From Alloascoidea africana (lineage: Eukaryota; Ascomycota; Alloascoideomycetes; Alloascoideales; Alloascoideaceae), in contig JAKTTT010000030.1 in NCBI GenBank assembly GCA_030581615.1, forward strand, positions 186,001 to 250,000: a stretch of 64,000 bases of DNA. The letters run 5' to 3'. Positions 10,384 to 23,400 of this stretch are shown in pieces. The notes beneath the pieces were generated by a model that did no database searches, had not been told where the DNA came from, and was given only the letters and a program-made list of their open reading frames with translations. Both the position numbers and the translations under genes were made by a program. The first letter of the stretch is position 1, and every line of letters starts with the position of its first letter.

Positions 10384-11835
10384 TCAGAAAACACAACGTC
10401 GAAACCCGACACATTTGTGCCTTGCAAGACAAAAGAAAAACAAAGCGCAAGACATAAGGACACCATTCAAAATCACAAAATTCGTGTAATGTTTGTTTGC
10501 CCCATTTCCAAGAACAGCACCTCCAACGGGGATTCCCACCAAGACAGCGATTGAAGTCATGAAGAGTGATGTTCCATATCTCTTACCAAAATCCTCTGTT
10601 CTACACACCTGACCACAGCATACGGGCATTAATGACAAAATCGTTCCGTTTGAAAACCCATAGATGGCCGCAAAAGTATACATGGCTGGCTTGTGGTGTC
10701 CAAAGGGAAGCCATATTACAAGTATAGCAATCACGTCGACGAAAAGGCTCAAAATCATCGTGTTAAACCTGCCAAATACGTCAGCCATTTTCCCTGTTAT
10801 CAATCGACCTGGTATGCCAACCGCATTCATGATTGTGACCAACAGGTATGACTGACTTTGTGTGAATCCTACAGCGAGAGCGTATGAGGGAATCCAGGTT
10901 AAAGCTAAGCATAATGTGGCCTCGCTGAAAACGACTCCAAGTGCTGTGTATCCAAATCTCAGATCTTTAAGCGCCGAAAAATCCATAGCTTCCAAGGCCA
11001 CAGTTTTGAAAGAAATCGATGGATTTCTAGGAAATCTTTCTTTCGCAAGTGCGATTGCTACTATCAAGCTCGCCAAGCACAAAAATGCCAAGATTCTAAT
11101 GGACCAGGCATAGCCTAACTTTGGATACAAAGCCCTGAGCATCAATGGAAATATTGTACCGCCAACGGAGGCGCCAGAAGTTGCTATGCCTGTTGCATAC
11201 CCTCTTTTTTTTAGAAACCAATGGCTGACGATAGAAACCAACGGATTGACTATTAAGCAAGTTCCAATTCCAGTACCGATCCCAAACGCGAGTAGAAACT
11301 GATAGTATTTCTTGCATAAACTAGTCATCATGAGCGAAAAAACATGGATGATGGTACCAGCTATTAGAAGTTTTCTAACTCCATACTGATCAAATATGGG
11401 TCCAATGAAAACACCACCGGCATATCCTGTAAAGATCATCAGAGAGAAAATCCATCCAACCTGGGACGTTGATTGTGACTTCAATTGATGAGTCTCGACA
11501 TAAGCTTCAATAGCTCCCAAAGATGTGATGAGTCCGAAAGAGGTTATGAGGCCCAAATGTGAGGCAACTACAACAGCCCAGGCTCTCAATCCTCCTTCAG
11601 GGAACGATGATGAGATGTCATTGTCAAACAACAGTAGATGCGATGACTCCTTATAATTATCCGAAGGTTGTGGGTCCTGATTTAACTGACCGGCTTCGTT
11701 AAGAATTCCTAGTTCAAGGACTTGGTCTCCGGTTCCATAATCTGTTTCTGTTGTTTGGGCCTCTTTAAATTTATGATCGTCATGTTCAATGGTCCTACTA
11801 GTCGGTGCTCTTCTCTCTGTAGCTGTTTCTACCAT
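10384..11835 (-). CDS. MFS transporter of the monocarboxylate-porter (Mch) family
   Basis: 483 residues from an ATG. A hydrophilic acidic N-terminus (~1-80) is followed by about 12 transmembrane segments. Family features are visible: 'GGLRAWAVV' entering TM1, 'GYAGGVFIGPIFDQYGVR' around TM2-3, 'HWFLKKRGYATGIATSGASVGG' around TM4-5, and 'IPGRLITGKMADVFGR' in the second half. These match the yeast Mch proteins, homologues of animal monocarboxylate transporters that in fungi carry other substrates: Mch5 imports riboflavin, and several members have no known substrate. The substrate here cannot be read from sequence. A plasma-membrane location is likely. The protein ends soon after TM12 with a short Cys/Arg-containing tail. 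Confidence 0.85.
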   Translation of the reverse strand: MVETATERRAPTSRTIEHDDHKFKEAQTTETDYGTGDQVLELGILNEAGQLNQDPQPSDNYKESSHLLLFDNDISSSFPEGGLRAWAVVVASHLGLITSFGLITSLGAIEAYVETHQLKSQSTSQVGWIFSLMIFTGYAGGVFIGPIFDQYGVRKLLIAGTIIHVFSLMMTSLCKKYYQFLLAFGIGTGIGTCLIVNPLVSIVSHWFLKKRGYATGIATSGASVGGTIFPLMLRALYPKLGYAWSIRILAFLCLASLIVAIALAKERFPRNPSISFKTVALEAMDFSALKDLRFGYTALGVVFSEATLCLALTWIPSYALAVGFTQSQSYLLVTIMNAVGIPGRLITGKMADVFGRFNTMILSLFVDVIAILVIWLPFGHHKPAMYTFAAIYGFSNGTILSLMPVCCGQVCRTEDFGKRYGTSLFMTSIAVLVGIPVGGAVLGNGANKHYTNFVILNGVLMSCALFFFCLARHKCVGFRRCVF

Positions 11836-12934
11836 CTAGCGTCCAGATCACGTCAATGAACAAGCAGATATGTCAAAAAGTTGTGTGAGAGTTGCTGTGT
11901 TCTTCTGACAGAAATGCTTGTTCTTATCTAACTTGAAGATCATCGATCTCTTGTAAATTCTTTGGGGTTCACCCCTCTATGACTCACTGTCCGATATCTC
12001 CATAATTCGATAAGACAGGGGTGGATAAGTACACTATTTCTTGACCCACCAGACTAGTTAAGCATTTTATCCGACATCCACTTCGTCAACCATAAACTGG
12101 CTAAGAATGTAGGCAAATGGAAGTGTTCAAAATCTATTGTGCGTTTAAATATATTTACTGTTCAGATTCAGTGACTTCCACTATAACCAGAATGAATTTC
12201 GTGAATGCTTCTGTCAACTTATTCTACATCATATTAGTCAAATCGCATGTTTAGGAACGTATTTGAAGTATCAAATTCGCATTTGCGTTCGCTCAAATCA
12301 ACCATCTTTTTTTGAGAATAATTGATGAATCGATTGAACGTAAGAAACTTTCTAGAAACATGAGATCGTCAAACAAATTCATTCATTATAAAATAGTAAC
12401 GTAAAATGATTATGGGGCTGATCTGACTATAGATTTCTAGAATCACTGGCGTACTGCCAGTCAAATCAAAACCGCGAAAGGAGTCTGTGCTATAGAAATG
12501 AAACAGGATGCAATTATGGCCGAAATAGTGTCAACAAACATAATAATGAGCAATGATGCAAAGAAATAATGCTCTGGATGAGTTGAAAGGTGGGTGTCCC
12601 AAAAGAATGGAAATGCAAGCGTCTAATGGAAAGGGATAAAAATCTCAGAACAAATTCAAGCATGAAAAAATGAAATGTTCATGAATTTAAAGATTGTAAC
12701 GTTGAAGGAGGAGGGTAAAAATCAAAGGCGTTAATCACAATGTAACAAAAAGCAGAAAAGAATGCTTGGTTTTGTATTGTCCATTAGTGCAACAAAGGAA
12801 TGCTTGGTCGGCACACAAAAACGTCAAGAATAAAAAAAACCACAATTGCAATTCAAGTACCAAAGATAAAGGTCAGTATCCAGAAAAACTGAGGATCAAA
12901 AAGGCATAAATTTCAAGTTTTTTGTGTGATGAGG
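11836..12934. other. 1.1 kb intergenic region
   Basis: AT-rich DNA between the transporter start and the 3' end of Ser-rich B. No coding or RNA feature is supported. It presumably carries the transporter promoter near 11.84-12.3 kb. Confidence 0.5.
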
Positions 12935-14464
12935 TCATATGTCCGTACAATCACCAAGAACTTGGTCTAATATCTTCATAGCAAGCATATCTTCAAATTC
13001 ATATTCATTTTCTCGAGCGTCTAACTTAAGGTGCTCTGAAAAGGATTTATGACCCTGGTGACTGACTCCAAAATTGCTAATATTGGAAAGGTGGTTAAAT
13101 TCAAGTGTAGCCACAGATGGTTCTGGTTCTAGTTCATCTGAGTCACATTGGTCATCGCAAGGAGGATCGGGGAAGTAAATACTAGATTTAGAAGAAACGT
13201 GGCTGGTGATATCAACGGCTGAAGTATTCTCAGGAATGGGGAGAGGGAGCAATACTGAATAGTGTGGCAAAACCTTGATGTCGTCTGAACTGTTTGTCAA
13301 TTGAATTGGTGTTTTCAAAGTTTGCCTCGAAATATTGCTTGATTCCTCGTACATCATCTCAACGTCTACTTGAGGGGTGTTTTGATTCGATTGAGAGTAA
13401 TGCGATCGTAAAACCACCGAAGCGTCCATGTCGTCATATTTCAACCCAATGTCTTCGGGTATATTCTCAATGAAGAGTTTCTTGATAGAATTATCTCTTT
13501 TGTGGTTTTCATGAAAATGTCGAGTGGAAGAATACGCCGAATGAGGTTGCGTATCCATAAAGTTTGAATTCTTTGTCAGATCATTCTGGCTGATAGTACT
13601 TGGAGAAGAAAAGGAGATCTGATTATGGAAATTAAGGGATGAGAAAGATGTTGCTAATCGTATTTTCCGTCCTATGCCAGATGTATTTGATCCTTTTCTG
13701 GAATGAGACTTGAACTTTTTGCTTTCATTAAAGATTGAGGTCGTGTCGGTAAGTTTCGTGTCTGTGGATGAAAATGAAGAAGTGCTGGAGTGGTTTCGAA
13801 AATTTCTGAATGTGGACTTCACCGATAATATACTAGAGGTTATTGATGATGCAGACTTGTTTCTTCCATGACCGTATTCTGAGCTACCAATTTTAGGCGT
13901 TGAGGAGTTGATAGTTGTTACAGATCTGGAGTTGAGACTAAACCCACTGTTTGAGATGTTTGCATTAATGGGGGAGGCGTTGTTAGAATAGTCGTTGTTC
14001 ATACTGTCAAGAAAATTGATATCCACACGAAGGCCAGTTGGCAAAGAAGCCTTATGAAGATCAGTATGAATCCTTAGTTTATTCTTCGAAAGCTTTTTTG
14101 AGAAGGAAGTACTAGTTTGTGGGCAATCTTCCAAAGAATTGGGCTCTTTATGGCTCTCAGGTATAGGCACATGGGCAAAACTTGCTTTTTTAGAGCAAGC
14201 AGCCTGTTTCCCTGAAAAATAGAGTCCTCTTAAATTCGGCATCGAAACATTTCCAGACTTTTTCCCTTTCCTAAAAACATTGAACAAAGAAGAAGTAGAT
14301 ACCTTGTGATCGTTAGGGGAAAGTAGATTAGAGGACACTCTTTCACAGCTGCCACCATAATAAGTAGATTCTGTGTTCAAGACATGTTTGACACCCAAGT
14401 CTTGCCGTTTCCCAGTCCGAGAAATCTTAGTAGGGCCTATATCCATTAGCTCTAAATCTATCAT
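12935..14464 (-). CDS. Ser-rich low-complexity protein, copy B of a paralogous pair
   Basis: 509 residues starting at ATG 14464. Paralogue of the gene at 5079-6686: both are Ser/Asn-rich and probably disordered, both carry an 'HG[KR]NKS' block in the first half and end in a conserved acidic/hydrophobic helix (here 'YEFEDMLAMKILDQVL'). Basic stretches (KKLSKNKLRIH; RKIRLATSF) could act in nuclear import or membrane binding. A second acidic segment (~'DPPCDDQCDSDELEPEP') lies before the C-terminal helix. No catalytic domain, signal peptide or membrane segment is seen. It faces the ~9 kb gene-free stretch with its 5' end. Function unknown. Confidence 0.8.
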   Translation of the reverse strand: MIDLELMDIGPTKISRTGKRQDLGVKHVLNTESTYYGGSCERVSSNLLSPNDHKVSTSSLFNVFRKGKKSGNVSMPNLRGLYFSGKQAACSKKASFAHVPIPESHKEPNSLEDCPQTSTSFSKKLSKNKLRIHTDLHKASLPTGLRVDINFLDSMNNDYSNNASPINANISNSGFSLNSRSVTTINSSTPKIGSSEYGHGRNKSASSITSSILSVKSTFRNFRNHSSTSSFSSTDTKLTDTTSIFNESKKFKSHSRKGSNTSGIGRKIRLATSFSSLNFHNQISFSSPSTISQNDLTKNSNFMDTQPHSAYSSTRHFHENHKRDNSIKKLFIENIPEDIGLKYDDMDASVVLRSHYSQSNQNTPQVDVEMMYEESSNISRQTLKTPIQLTNSSDDIKVLPHYSVLLPLPIPENTSAVDITSHVSSKSSIYFPDPPCDDQCDSDELEPEPSVATLEFNHLSNISNFGVSHQGHKSFSEHLKLDARENEYEFEDMLAMKILDQVLGDCTDI

Positions 14465-17400
14465 TGAGCTAGTTCCGTGAAGAACAGCAAAAAATCCGGG
14501 GCTGGTCGGAACTGTCTTTATTGCTGTTGCCGACGAAACACTGCTAATGAAAAGTCAAGATACTTATTGATATCTTGGTTATCAATAAAAAAGATGGATG
14601 CCAAAATATAAAGGCAGAGGAGAACAATCAGATGTTGTTGTTTACTCGAGGATTGGAATGGGCGCGTATATGTGTGTACATCTAAGCACAGTCTTAAGTA
14701 TACGCACCAGCCCGACAATGACGTTTTACATTTTTTGTAGCTGAGATTGGCGATTAGCGACTGGCATTTGGAAATCTCAGAAGAGACGGTAATCATATTA
14801 GGTGCTATGGTCTGTGCTCCTTTTTTACGAGGCACCTTATCGTTTATTGTTTTCCCGACAAGTATGTAGGTCCGTCGGTCCATGTTGAATGGTGCGGTTT
14901 GTCGGCTTTCATGCTATACAAGGGTCATGATGAGTAAAACTCATCCTTTGTAAGCCAAGATGAATTCACAAAGCTTTCTTTGCATCATCTGGAAGACTAT
15001 AAAGGGATTAAATTTTGTGCTTGAACGCAGTGAACAATCTGATGTTCCTTGAAACAATTAGCCACAGGGCAATTAGTTTATAATGATTAGGTGCTCACCC
15101 ATAGAATAAAACTTGTACGCCTGTTAAGAATAAATTTGCCAGACGCATTCTATCATAAGAGGTAGCTTTGGTTGATCTACTTACAGAGAATCTTATAGGA
15201 GCTGGCCTGGATTCGATTAGATACTAGTCGTTCTTCAGCTACTATTAGATACTCAGAGAAAAGTCTTGATATTGTAGTAGCCAAAAACTATGGACAGCAT
15301 TGACCTTGGAAAAAGCAAGTGTAGACTGAAAACCATGATCCTTTAATTATGAGGTGTTATCAAGCGCGATGTTTACCCACCAATAGTTTAAAGACATTGG
15401 CTGTACAGGACCATCGGACCTCGCTTGCACCATTATAAAGTTTTAATCATAGTCCTTTACATATTCTGGACATTCTTCTAAATATTTGCTAGGAGACAGT
15501 TGTGAGAATAGTCTGGCTGGCTTTTGACTGCTTCAAAAGACGTTAGTTCCCAATGTAACGGTTCTGGTTATAGGATCACAAATCATGCACTTTATTTGTT
15601 GATGGCGTTGTGTAAGTCACCACTCAACACTAAATATATGCCAATTTTTAGTACAGTCTAAACACTGGCCAATAGGTTATAGCCTACTAAAGGAAGAATA
15701 TGCCAAACTATAAAGACAATGCTTAGGATCATTTTGCAGACTGCCGTAGTAGAAGCAAGACCCAGATTAATTTATTTCGCCAGTAGACTGGATGCTTACA
15801 ATTTTTTTTGTAATAAAGCCAGAATATTGATTATGTGTGAACTCTTACATTGAGAAAAGACTGGGAATGTATTATTCCAAATACCTAAAAGCTAAACTAT
15901 ATTCAATACATGAAACAAGAAGTGAAAAGTAAGTTCTACGTTACTTTGAAAGATGAAAGTGGTTTTTCTCTATGTAAATTAACTTGTTTTTTTTTGTTAC
16001 GCACCCAAGGGCACAAATGGTTGAACTACAAATTACTGTTTGAATAGTTTATGTTACTTGTGAAGCCGTTATTGGGCAAGTTGCTTTCATTCTTGAAGAA
16101 AGGTTATCTACGTCGTAAATCCGTACTGTTGGAATCCAGTTAATTCAGATAGCTACAATTGATGACCTTTTCCCCTGACCTATCTTTGCTTTTGGACAGC
16201 GCTTTTAACAAAATTTGGAGAGACAACTAGAGCTCTGTTTATCTAGATTTTCAGCTATCGCACCAAGGTCTTTTATAATCCAATAGCCTGGCTTTTTCAA
16301 ATAAGATCATTTTACTATAAGTCCCTGTTTATGTGTTTTCCGCTTTCATGTCTTTATTTATCTGTAGAGTCAATCTTATGGCGTATTTATTCAGTTTCTT
16401 GCTGTAAAATGATCGGCCAGCAGATGCTGCTAAATTCATAGTACATTAGACAATTATTGCTAGATATGTAAGGTGTTTATTGCCTTTCAACCTCTTGTAA
16501 TCTTTGGGAAATTCACCTTTTGAATTGCCAGTAGATCTCTGTAAAAAGCGATAGGCGATGAACCAGTATCTCTATGCTCAATCAAGCAACAGCATTTGGA
16601 AAAATGATTACTCACCCAGCTTGGGAGTCACAGAACCAATTACACGAACAAGAATATATGCGCATCATAATTGAAAATTGCTTATGCCAGCTATCTCTTC
16701 CTGGGCACAGATCTTTTAATAAAGGCGTGCTAATGTGTACTTTTTTGTTAATTTAGAGCCAGTGAGCGCCATTTCTTAGGAAACTTACCTGAAACCGTGA
16801 AACAAACAGTCTCATCAAGCAATTATCGGTCATTTTAGAGAAAGCAAAGCTTTTGATTGAAAAAAGAAAAAGATCAGCCATAGTTCGGAAATCTCACAAG
16901 AATTCCTGTAAAATTATAGCCTCTTTGGGGATGATTTGCCTGATAGATTCATATTCGAAGAGTTCCCTCCATTTTAATACGGAATACCATTTGAAAGTCA
17001 TCGTAGCTACGTTTATGGGTCATTCCGTGGATTTAACAGAAAAGGTATAGTTATACGTTTGTTTCCAATTCCACGAGCAGATTTGAATTTTAAAAGGAAT
17101 GGCAGTCAAATGCTACTAGATCCTATCTTTTCCAGAAATGTATCTTTTGTGCCATTAATTTTTACCTTTTCCCCACCAGTTCTCAATTTGCATTTAGTCG
17201 CTTGTGTATTTTTCTGCCTCCTGTTGAGAGCTGAAGAATTTTCATCTGCTTTATTGCATCACTATGGCAGTGACTAATAGTTCCGATGACCTGGATATAT
17301 ATTGTCACCTGTCACCAAACTAGAAGTGCTTGTTAGGGCTATTATCTATTAAACATTTATTCTCTTGTCCTCCAAGAAAAGGTGGAGCAGGGCATTGGCT

Positions 17401-20400
17401 ATATCTGCTTCCTTGCAATCCCACAACGCTCTGAAGAAAGCTCACAACTCAATTATTTTCGCTCTAAAGGACGATTATGATCTAAATTTTCTAAAGCTAT
17501 ATTATCTTCTAAAGACAAAAGAAGTATGTTTAGTTTTTGCCTTACATATTCTCTTTGGAATTTGGTATTCGTTGCGAAAATGAAGCATGCATTTTTGATG
17601 TCCTTGTAAGATCCCTCCCTTGAAGAGAAAAGTAAAATTCCTAATTATTTCTGCTACTCTGCGAAGATCAGATGCCATGTTCATATTCATATTCATGCTC
17701 ATGCTCAAGTCCTTCATGTTCAGTGTTCTCATTTGTGAACAGCACACCAACTGAAATCTTCATAGTTACAAACATAAATTAAACTCCCAAAAAGGATTGT
17801 ATTGAATCATTACTTTCTCCACAATTTCATCCCAAGTTCGAGAAGAGTTCAGATTTTCATTTTTTTTTGCCCAGGCAGTTTACAAGAGATGGTTTGGCAT
17901 ACGAGAACCTTCAGGCGAGTTGTCTTGTTCCATATGCACAACTAAGACTTGCGTCAAACAGAAGAAAAGTTTCTAGAAAGTTCATGGCGCGATGCTAAAC
18001 GGGATTCTTGCAACAGATTCCATCCTCCAAGTTCATTTCTCCTTCTCAAAATAGTTGGTCAAATTTCCTTAGATAACGTACTTTTCTATTATTCTATCCC
18101 AAAAGGGCAAGTACATCTGCTTCCAGATAATCAAGGTAGCACCTATAGAGCTATACTCAGACATAGAAAAAAATGTGCTCACTAAATTGCGAACTGCAAT
18201 ATTTTCTTTATCGTTTCTAATAACTCAGATAGCTTAAAAATCTTTAATAATCTTTACTGACAGAAATTATTTACAATATTTGCAGAACCAATAGAGAACC
18301 GTTTGAGTTGAGTTGTTCTCATTAGACAAAACAAGTGGATATTAAGGGATAAAAAAGACAGGAAAAATGTGAACTACCAAATTAGGAAAAATGATAGTAA
18401 CAGCTATAATGTCCTATTCATTGCATTCTTATGCCATGTTCTGATCAGGAAGAGAGAAGCAATTACCTCTAATCCAACCGCCTGGAAAGCTCTAACCCGC
18501 TTGTGTTGAAGATAATCTCTTTCTGTTCCTTTTCCTTTTCAAATTCATTTGAACGGTTAGTCCAGCTAGGCGTTAACCAAGCTTCTTGCAATTTTCCCTT
18601 AAGTATACTTATGCGTCAAAATATCAATCGTAATTATATATCTACCTTCAACAACTGAAACACTGAAAGAAACAGAGTAAATGAGTAGCCAACTATATTC
18701 CTGAAAACAAAATGTTCAAAGTTGCTGTGAAGAATCGTAATAACTTCAGGGAATTTACTTTCCAGATCGCTACAGTTTATTTTGAATTGAATTATAAACT
18801 TTTCTTGGTCTAAACGATTTGATAAGATCATTATAGTGCTACCATAATTAAAAAGCCGATGGCATCATGCCTGCCTGGCTTGCTTCTCTGTTCAATATAG
18901 ATATGTGCCTATTCAGTTGACATCACTCCACATCTCCAGAAATTCTTTCAATTATTATAAGACATCAAATGTCTCAACTAGTATCTGCATCTTGAGTCTA
19001 GCTATTGTATTATTATCATCTTTCTCATGCATAGAAACATGTGGGATGATACCCCTTGTAAACCTGAAAAATTCTTTTCTCAAAATTAAAGGCGATTCTG
19101 AGTCGTGTTCCAGTGCCACACTGAGGAATACAAGTCCGAAATTTGATTCGTGTTTGAATAGATATTCAGCTTTGACAACTTTACCATATGCTCACTAAAT
19201 CAATGGTTAAGTACTTAGTTGGAGATATCACAATGATAATGACAGGATAAACAAGATGAATGAAGTCTGAAACTACGAAATTGAGTAAACCTGTAAGTAG
19301 AATAAGTGGGTGCTCGTCATCGGCGAGATGATTAGGTAAATTTTCGACTACGCCAGGGCCACTTTCCCGTTTAGGAATAATCTTTTCGCCCATCTGCTGT
19401 TACCTATCTGTTGGCCACAATGGCAGATGACATTCATTAATTTCAAATTTATTGGGTACGCTGCCACACTCTTGCTCTTCCTATTTCAGATACTCTTTTG
19501 TTTCATTTTTTTGCGTATCCTATAGGGAACCTTCGTATAAAGTCACTCATATTTAAAATCATCCCAAATTATCTTTTAATCCACACTGTTATATATATCC
19601 GACCTATATCAAAATTTGGAATGGACAACAATGAGCCTTTATCAGACACACTGATACAACCCTTCGGTTTACCTTCCTTTGTGTGCACTAATTACAGAAG
19701 AGCATTATGTACCGATCTCGGTGGTGTGCATCATGCACACTGAGCAGCTCGGTTTCCTTTGAGACTTTTCAAAATTAGAATTCCTTTGGATATTTTGTGT
19801 GGCGACCAAAAAATCTTCCACGCTTCGAAGAATTCAGAGCTCAGCTCTGATATTCCACGAAGAAATAAAATCAGGGGAAACTCATTTGATAGGCTAGCCA
19901 AATGTATGACCTTCTTTTCTCCACCAAGCTTGATGTTGATGTCTCAGAATCTCTTATTCATAATGCAGGAACAAGCTTAGTTTTTTGTATCTCTTCTTGT
20001 TTCAATGAAAGTCTGAATGAGGTCATACATGAACACCCAAAAACATTGGGATAACATGTTTTGTAACTTAATTGCACTTTTTCATCAAAATGAATCTAGC
20101 AAATTGGTATCGCTGATGACAGTTGGTTTGCACATGTCACTGGAAAGAAAGCAAGGATATCAACCTGGTTTCTTCTGATGATGGCCTTGGGTTGGGTCAT
20201 CATATTTGTCATCCAAAAAATTGTAAAGCTACAAGGATAAGTAGCTTAAAATTCCCGTTTACATCAGACGATTTTCCCTCCCTCGTTCCTTTAATTGTAA
20301 AAGTGATCAAGGATTAGGCAGTTGATTGAGAGATCTCTGTCGTATAGTGGCAGGTTCCGAGAATTAATCTATTCAAGTCTGGATCAACAAGACAGCTAGC

Positions 20401-23400
20401 ATTGTGCTGGCTTTTTAAATCCAAGCATGTGCCATTCCATTATCAAGCTCAGAATAACTCAAAGACACTTGATCCACTTCTAGGAATAGAAGAAACGTCT
20501 ACAATCTCAAGCATTCTTCCGGTAGTAATACGATCAGCCTGGGATGTTTTTCCTGCAACTTTTCCCGAAATCTGTTACAAAACGCTATTTTTTCCTACAA
20601 TTTGATGGTTTCTAAGTTTCCCTGCTGGTATGTTACATTCTACATGTGTATTGATGATTTCTTCAGATTCTACAATCTGTTGATTGGAAAAATCTAGGAT
20701 TCCGTCATTTCATGAGACCAAAGAGAGCGCTAATTTTTTTTCTCTCGTTATGCTTGGAGTATCATGTTGTTGGAACTTGTGTTTCCCCAACAAAAGATGA
20801 AGCTAAAGGCATTGTGGTTAAAAGATTCTGTAATGTGTATGTGCAATAAGGTTATTGCATCTGTGTGTGATCCAAGTAGGATGCAGGAACATGAATCAAT
20901 TAGGACAAATTAATTACCCAAAGCGGATCTTTTGAAACAGAGTCTTATTTGCATTGATGGTGGTCCGAATATAAGTATCTATATGATTAGTCCTCCTAAT
21001 TTATGTTTTCCTTGTTACTGTCACCAAGGCGAATGCCCTACTCAGCTTTAACTTTCAATATTGGTTTATTAAGATTTTGAGCCATGAAAAATTCTACACA
21101 CATCCGCACCAGTCAAGTGGACAATTCCTTTTAAACTTCAATTAGCACCCAGTAAAAAAACAAATTATTAATCAGAATTGTAGAGACTTAGCGTCATATT
21201 TTGGGGAAGTATTCTCTCGCTTTAATAAACAACGTGAGATGAAAAATTATCCAAGCTTGCTTTCGAAGCTGATATCCTTTGTGCCAACCACCTGTCCTAA
21301 AAATCCCAATTATTAGATCAAGCAGTAAGAATTATTTTTATCCAGCTATGCTTCTTGGTACTCATAGGACAATTCCAAAAGCACCCTTGCGATGCCCCGT
21401 GGCTTCAATGTATTTTGATTTTTCTTCCCTTCTTTTATTAAGGCCATAAGTATTTCTCGACGATTAAACCAATTCCTATTTGAATCATTGCACAGTTTTG
21501 ATACTAGCCTTCTAATTTTGTCAATCTTGGTCCTGAAACCACCTTGTTTCTCTATTTCTTGCTTTTTTCGGACTTTACGGTTTATTTTCTTTCGCTCTTT
21601 CAAGATTGTTCATTCATTCTGTTTCTACTAATCGCCGAGACAGTTTTCTCAACCTGAAATTTCAATGGCCTTATTCTATTAGCAGGCGCCAAACAACCCC
21701 CTAATGTTTTATTAAGGCGATAGTTACTTTATGTAAGTCTAAATTCCAGTTGATCGAGTGCTTACATTTTGTATTTACGTTTGTGGCTAACAGCTCTGAT
21801 GTCCAGGCATGTAGGAAAATGAGTAGTATGAGACATTTAGTTTCATCCAAACACGTAATTGTCTTTGACGAAGTTCTTAGTCTCCTTTCATGATGTGCTT
21901 TAGACTCTGTTAAATTATATATCAAATGGATAAAAACACGATAAAAATAGAGAAATAAAGGCTCAGTGGTCGATGAGTTAAAGAAGGTATACACAGCTTA
22001 CATTAGACCCCGATCCAGAAGGTCAGGGAAGCTTGCAGATTGCAGCGTTTGTTTTCCTTCGCCGATGACGATGTTTTATCTCCACAGTTATAATTACCTC
22101 ACACTTGCAGGACTATTTCCATCCTTGAGACTGTGATGCATCAGATTTTATTGCAATGTGTAAATGCCCTTAAAATATTGGCCTTCAAATGCTTCACAGT
22201 GTTGATATTTGCATGAAATTGGGTAATGAAAATAGCAACCACTGAAAAGCTGCGAACTGTAACCCGAGCTTCCAATAGGTGATGAAAGTTTGCGAAGCGC
22301 CTGTTTGGTGAGAAAGCACGCACAATATGATGAAGCTGGGGAAATGTATGTTGGAATAGCAGAAGTTGTCAGCAGCATCAATTTTTAGGAATAGGAAGTT
22401 TAGCCGAACATTGTAGGTTGTAAATTCCAAACTAGACTTTTGGGGGTTACAAAGCATGAATCACTAGTAATTTTTTAACCACACTTGCCGGTTCTGGTTA
22501 ATGCTTTCCCTTAACATTGGTTGTTGATTAAAACTACCAGATAACTGGTGTAGCTTTTCAGATTTTCTGCCCTTGAAGGCACAATTTAGTGTCTTGTACG
22601 ATGCTGTCTCGCTGTTTGTTTCATTATAATAAGCGCCTCGGTTTTCGGTCAAAATTAGAATCATAGTACGCTTTGAAACATCGCCAGCTAGGATGCCTAA
22701 AGAATAAGAAACGAACCGACCAACATCTCAATTCCTTTCTTCCGTTAAAGCACTTATTTTTAACTTCACAGTGGATATCACTTTCATCTCAACCCAATTG
22801 TTTTAAGGGCTAGAGTATCACAATACTGATCGCACTTTCTCTCAAAAAAACAGGCTGTATTTTGGATAATCTCACCTCAATTGGTCACGCATGCAAGCAA
22901 ATAGGTCAGTATGAGCGGATTTTTATCGTCTAGATAGCGACTAAAGAAATTGCTTTGTCTTTTCAATTAGATCACCTAAAATAAATTGAAGACTGCAAAA
23001 TGGACTGAGCATTTTGCTTCTAGAAAATAGACTTACCTGAGATTCAAGTATCAGACCAATGCACCCCCCTAAGCATCGACCTTCAATGCATAATCTTATC
23101 AAGGTAGTGGTACAGATTTAGAAGGGTATTGAAGACATGATAGGTGACACTTTTTCAAACTGATCAAATTCCCAAACTGGTGTTTGAGAGCATGCTCATT
23201 AAAGCTTACTCTACTAAAGACAAATTCTGTAATGTTCTATCTAAAACGAATACTGCTGGAAAGTGCTTTACTGCTGAATAAGCTGTGATCATAAAGAAAA
23301 CTAGGTCTTACTCCAGTCTCCCTCCACCAGTCTTTTTTATCTTTAACAGGAAAAAATACAGAATGTGACTTACCAGAATTTAAGCTAATTCTACTGGACG

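Noticed and set aside
14518-14883. 121-codon ATG frame directly upstream of Ser-rich B
   Set aside because: Composition is not protein-like beyond one hydrophobic stretch, and it lies in the probable 5' leader or promoter. Kept only as a possible leader ORF.
16129-16140. TGTTGGAAT, similar to the first bases of a yeast retroelement terminal repeat
   Set aside because: Only nine bases match, with no partner end, target duplication or internal region.
21346-21603. 85-codon Lys/Arg-rich frame in the gene-free region
   Set aside because: Begins at TTG rather than ATG, has no recognised domain, and no flanking splice sites were found that would extend it.
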